From NCBI GenBank assembly GCA_900551155.1, contig URVA01000026.1, positions 1 to 15,481 on the forward strand: a stretch of 15,481 nt of DNA. Reading direction: 5' to 3'. The DNA is from an uncultured Eggerthella sp. Its GTDB lineage: Bacteria; Actinomycetota; Coriobacteriia; Coriobacteriales; Eggerthellaceae. The translations under genes and the position numbers were made by a program. Under the pieces are notes generated by a model. The model ran no database searches. It saw nothing but the letters and a program-made list of their open reading frames with translations, and was not told the DNA's origin. Below are positions 13,566 through 15,481 of this stretch, piece after piece. Each line of letters opens with the position of its first letter. Position 1 is the stretch's first letter.

Positions 13566-14438
13566 TTAGCGTTCACTTGCCAAGAAGAAAAGCGCTAGGG
13601 TGCCAGGGCCTGAATGAGCGCCAATTACGGGATCTACGTAATTCACCAGATAACTCTTTACACCAAACTTTTCGGTAATGAGTTTTTGCAGGTAAGCAAC
13701 ATCGTCGAAGCAATCACCATGCGAAATGCCGATAACCTGATCTTCAATTGGCTGGGTAATCGTTTCTTCCATGTGCTTAACCAACGCCTGAATGCTCTTT
13801 TTGCGTCCACGTGTTTTCTCCATAGGAATAAGCAAACCATCATTGTCTACATGAAGAACAGGCTTGATATTAAGTAGGCTTCCTGCAAATGCAGCAGTGC
13901 GTGATACGCGACCACCACGGAAGAGGAACATCAAATCATCAACAGTAAACCAATGAGCAAGATGAAGACGATTGTCGCGAACCCATTGTTCTACTTCTTC
14001 AAGCGATTTGCCTTCTTGACGTTGCTTTGCGGCATAGTAGACGATAAGACCTTGTCCAACCGATGCGGCAAGCGTATCAACTGAAGCAAAGGTTCGCTCG
14101 GGGTATTGCTCGCTAAGCATTTTGCCGATATTGCGCATGCCTTCATACGTGCCTGAAAGACCACTAGAAAAACCAAGATAGAGAATGTCTTCGCCCTGCT
14201 TGAATATGTTTTCAAACACTTCTTGAGCATCCGACAAATTGGGAAGGGAAGTGGTGAAGATCTTTCCTTCACGCATCATGGTATAGAACTGTTTTAGATC
14301 AGTTACCTGGCCTTTGAGATAGCTTTGATATTCTTCGCCATCAGCCATAAAAACCAAAGGTAGAACTTCTAGTTCAAGATCGTCTATAAGTGATTCAGGC
14401 AAGTTGCAAGAAGAATCGGTAACAATTTTATAGGACAT
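13566..14438 (-). CDS. DegV family fatty-acid-binding protein
   Basis: This 290-aa cytoplasmic protein is of the DegV family, which binds a fatty acid between two domains; FakB members present it to the kinase FakA for phosphorylation and entry into phospholipid synthesis. Typical features are the N-terminal IVTDSSCNLPESL, FTTSLPNLSDA (around residues 61-71, the Thr-Ser acyl-carboxylate site), LGFSSGLSGTYEG (108-120), the RGGRVSRT loop with nearby LLNIKPVL (about 174-194), and a C-terminal VDPVIGAHSGPGTLALFF in which the HxGPG motif is present. The length is normal (280-290). The ATG is preceded by GAGGAG 6 nt upstream. The gene is alone on its strand, with its own terminator downstream and a TATGAT (14486-14481) that could be its -10. 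No FakA kinase gene is in the window, so its role in fatty-acid uptake is inferred. Confidence 0.93.
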   Translation of the reverse strand: MSYKIVTDSSCNLPESLIDDLELEVLPLVFMADGEEYQSYLKGQVTDLKQFYTMMREGKIFTTSLPNLSDAQEVFENIFKQGEDILYLGFSSGLSGTYEGMRNIGKMLSEQYPERTFASVDTLAASVGQGLIVYYAAKQRQEGKSLEEVEQWVRDNRLHLAHWFTVDDLMFLFRGGRVSRTAAFAGSLLNIKPVLHVDNDGLLIPMEKTRGRKKSIQALVKHMEETITQPIEDQVIGISHGDCFDDVAYLQKLITEKFGVKSYLVNYVDPVIGAHSGPGTLALFFLASER

Positions 14439-14736
14439 GAAGAGCTCCTCACGTGGGCATTGTTTTGCTATCGACAGAGTATCATATTGCGTTCGATTTA
14501 AAGTGCTTTTGCTCTGTTTAGGCTGTAAAGATAGGTAAAAGTTTAAGGTGTCGATTGAAGATCCAACTTAGGTGTTAATAATATTTCTTCTTGTTCTGAT
14601 TTGATAGCTAGGTCAGAATAGAATGATGGTAGGTGGAATATGAGATGTTTCTTATCGGACGGTGATTCGCATAAGAGTAGTTTGATTATTCTGTATACCG
14701 TTTTGGGGATTTATTTATATATGGTGAGGGGTAATC
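14439..14736. other. Divergent intergenic region, degV / AEC transporter
   Basis: No convincing gene lies here. A TATGAT at 14486-14481 (minus strand) could serve degV. On the plus strand TTGAAG near 14555 followed by a TAATAAT-like stretch about 15-18 bp later is a weak promoter candidate for the transporter. TTCTGA (14594-14599) and TCAGAA (14613-14618) form a 6-bp inverted repeat that might be an operator. None is strong enough to call separately. Confidence 0.4.
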
Positions 14737-15481
14737 ATGGAAGGGATAAGCGCAGGTATTTCCCAAATTGTTATTCTGGCGCTTGTTGTCTTTCTTGGCT
14801 TTATATTAGCTAAGCTCGATTTTATTGATGAACATACTTCCAACAAGCTTGTAGGGCTTCTTATTAACGTTACCTTGCCCTGCATGATTATTGCTTCAAC
14901 GTCTTCTGTTGAATTCGATCAGATTGCTAACCAAATACCTCTCGTTTGTGGTCTCGGCATAGTTCTCTTTGGATTTATGGCAGTGGTGTCCGTTTTTGCT
15001 TGCGTTTTGTTGAGAGTTTCAAGAGATACCGTTGTCTGCTATATATTTTCTGGAATTTGTACGCAAACCGCATTTATTGGGGTTCCCGTTATTGCTGCGG
15101 TATTAGGTGAATCTACGGTTATTCTGACCAGCTTAATTGTGGCAATAATCAATGTCTTTTTGTTCAGTGTTGGCATAGCTATGCTTGTTGTTGACCAGCA
15201 ATTACGTGAAACCGAATCAACGCGTGTTTCTGGCGAAAATAGAAAGTTTTCGTTTAGTGATGCGCTGTCTCGTGTTTCACTTAGTTGGAAAAACTTCGTT
15301 AATCCTGCTTTGGTAGCTGCAATTCTTGCTTTGTTACTCCTTTTCTTCCGTATTCCTTTACCTTATGTTTTGGATAGTGCTTTCGATATGGTGGGCAGCT
15401 TAACTGCAACTATTTCGATGCTCGTTATTGGATTCTATGTATCTCGCATGCGTGTAAAGGAATCGCTTTCCCAATGGCGGG
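14737..15481 (+). CDS. AEC-family transporter, partial at right edge
   Basis: The reading frame starts at ATG 14737 with GTGAGGGG (14725-14731) 5 nt upstream, and stays open to the window end, giving 248 residues of an incomplete protein. It matches the auxin efflux carrier (AEC/Mem_trans) family of secondary carriers, which in bacteria export or exchange small organic acids such as malate. Seen: a first hydrophobic helix (about 9-26) followed by LDFIDEHTSNKLVGLLINVTLP (family pattern of a lone helix, LS.lllnv.lP), more helices at about 69-92, 99-122 and 128-150, a charged loop at about 154-180, then NPALVAAILALLLLF (about 189-203) and a further helix pair. Only the C-terminal helices are missing. 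The substrate cannot be told. Confidence 0.88.
   Translation, partial: MEGISAGISQIVILALVVFLGFILAKLDFIDEHTSNKLVGLLINVTLPCMIIASTSSVEFDQIANQIPLVCGLGIVLFGFMAVVSVFACVLLRVSRDTVVCYIFSGICTQTAFIGVPVIAAVLGESTVILTSLIVAIINVFLFSVGIAMLVVDQQLRETESTRVSGENRKFSFSDALSRVSLSWKNFVNPALVAAILALLLLFFRIPLPYVLDSAFDMVGSLTATISMLVIGFYVSRMRVKESLSQWR

Noticed and set aside
14640..14813. 57-codon plus-strand ORF overlapping the start of the AEC transporter
   Set aside because: It overlaps the transporter in another frame, its ribosome binding site is too close to the ATG, and its sequence has no recognisable character. A leader peptide cannot be excluded.

Overview
The window looks like ordinary chromosomal DNA of a fairly AT-leaning Gram-positive-type bacterium. 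Several things point, by inference only, to a low-GC actinomycete of the Coriobacteriia (Atopobium-like): ribonuclease D together with a YugP-type zinc peptidase, frequent GTG/TTG starts behind purine-rich ribosome binding sites, and a CxxC surface-protein remnant of a kind I associate with Coriobacteriia and Clostridia. No phage, insertion sequence, CRISPR array or toxin-antitoxin module is visible.

Layout, left to right. (1) Two minus-strand tRNA genes, tRNA-Cys(GCA), cut by the left edge, and tRNA-Gly(GCC), are separated by a terminator hairpin. (2) A plus-strand single-pass membrane protein with a Lys/Thr/Glu repeat tail is followed by a yybP-ykoY manganese riboswitch with its own terminator and the TerC-family exporter it controls. 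(3) A minus-strand lipid/diacylglycerol kinase-family gene is divergent from a plus-strand group: ribonuclease D, a YugP zinc metallopeptidase, and both exonuclease VII subunits (xseA, xseB). (4) Acetate kinase (+) and phosphate acetyltransferase (-) face each other across a perfect bidirectional terminator. (5) A family 2 glycosyltransferase (+) converges on DNA polymerase IV (dinB, -). dinB is divergent from a CobD/HisC-like aminotransferase-fold gene that has lost its catalytic lysine. (6) A decayed surface-protein fragment and a terminator precede a DegV gene (-). (7) An AEC-family transporter (+) runs off the right edge.

How the genes fit together: ackA and pta interconvert acetyl-CoA, acetyl phosphate and acetate. 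xseA/xseB, dinB and rnd are nucleic-acid processing or repair genes. The Mn-sensing leader and TerC form a self-contained metal-efflux unit.

The least expected feature is the CobD-like protein at 12103-13227. It keeps the fold-family sequence but replaces the PLP-binding lysine with Asn and two family arginines with Pro and Leu, so it is probably a pseudoenzyme. It shares a 101-bp promoter region with dinB that carries an exact 10-bp direct repeat spaced 20 bp apart.
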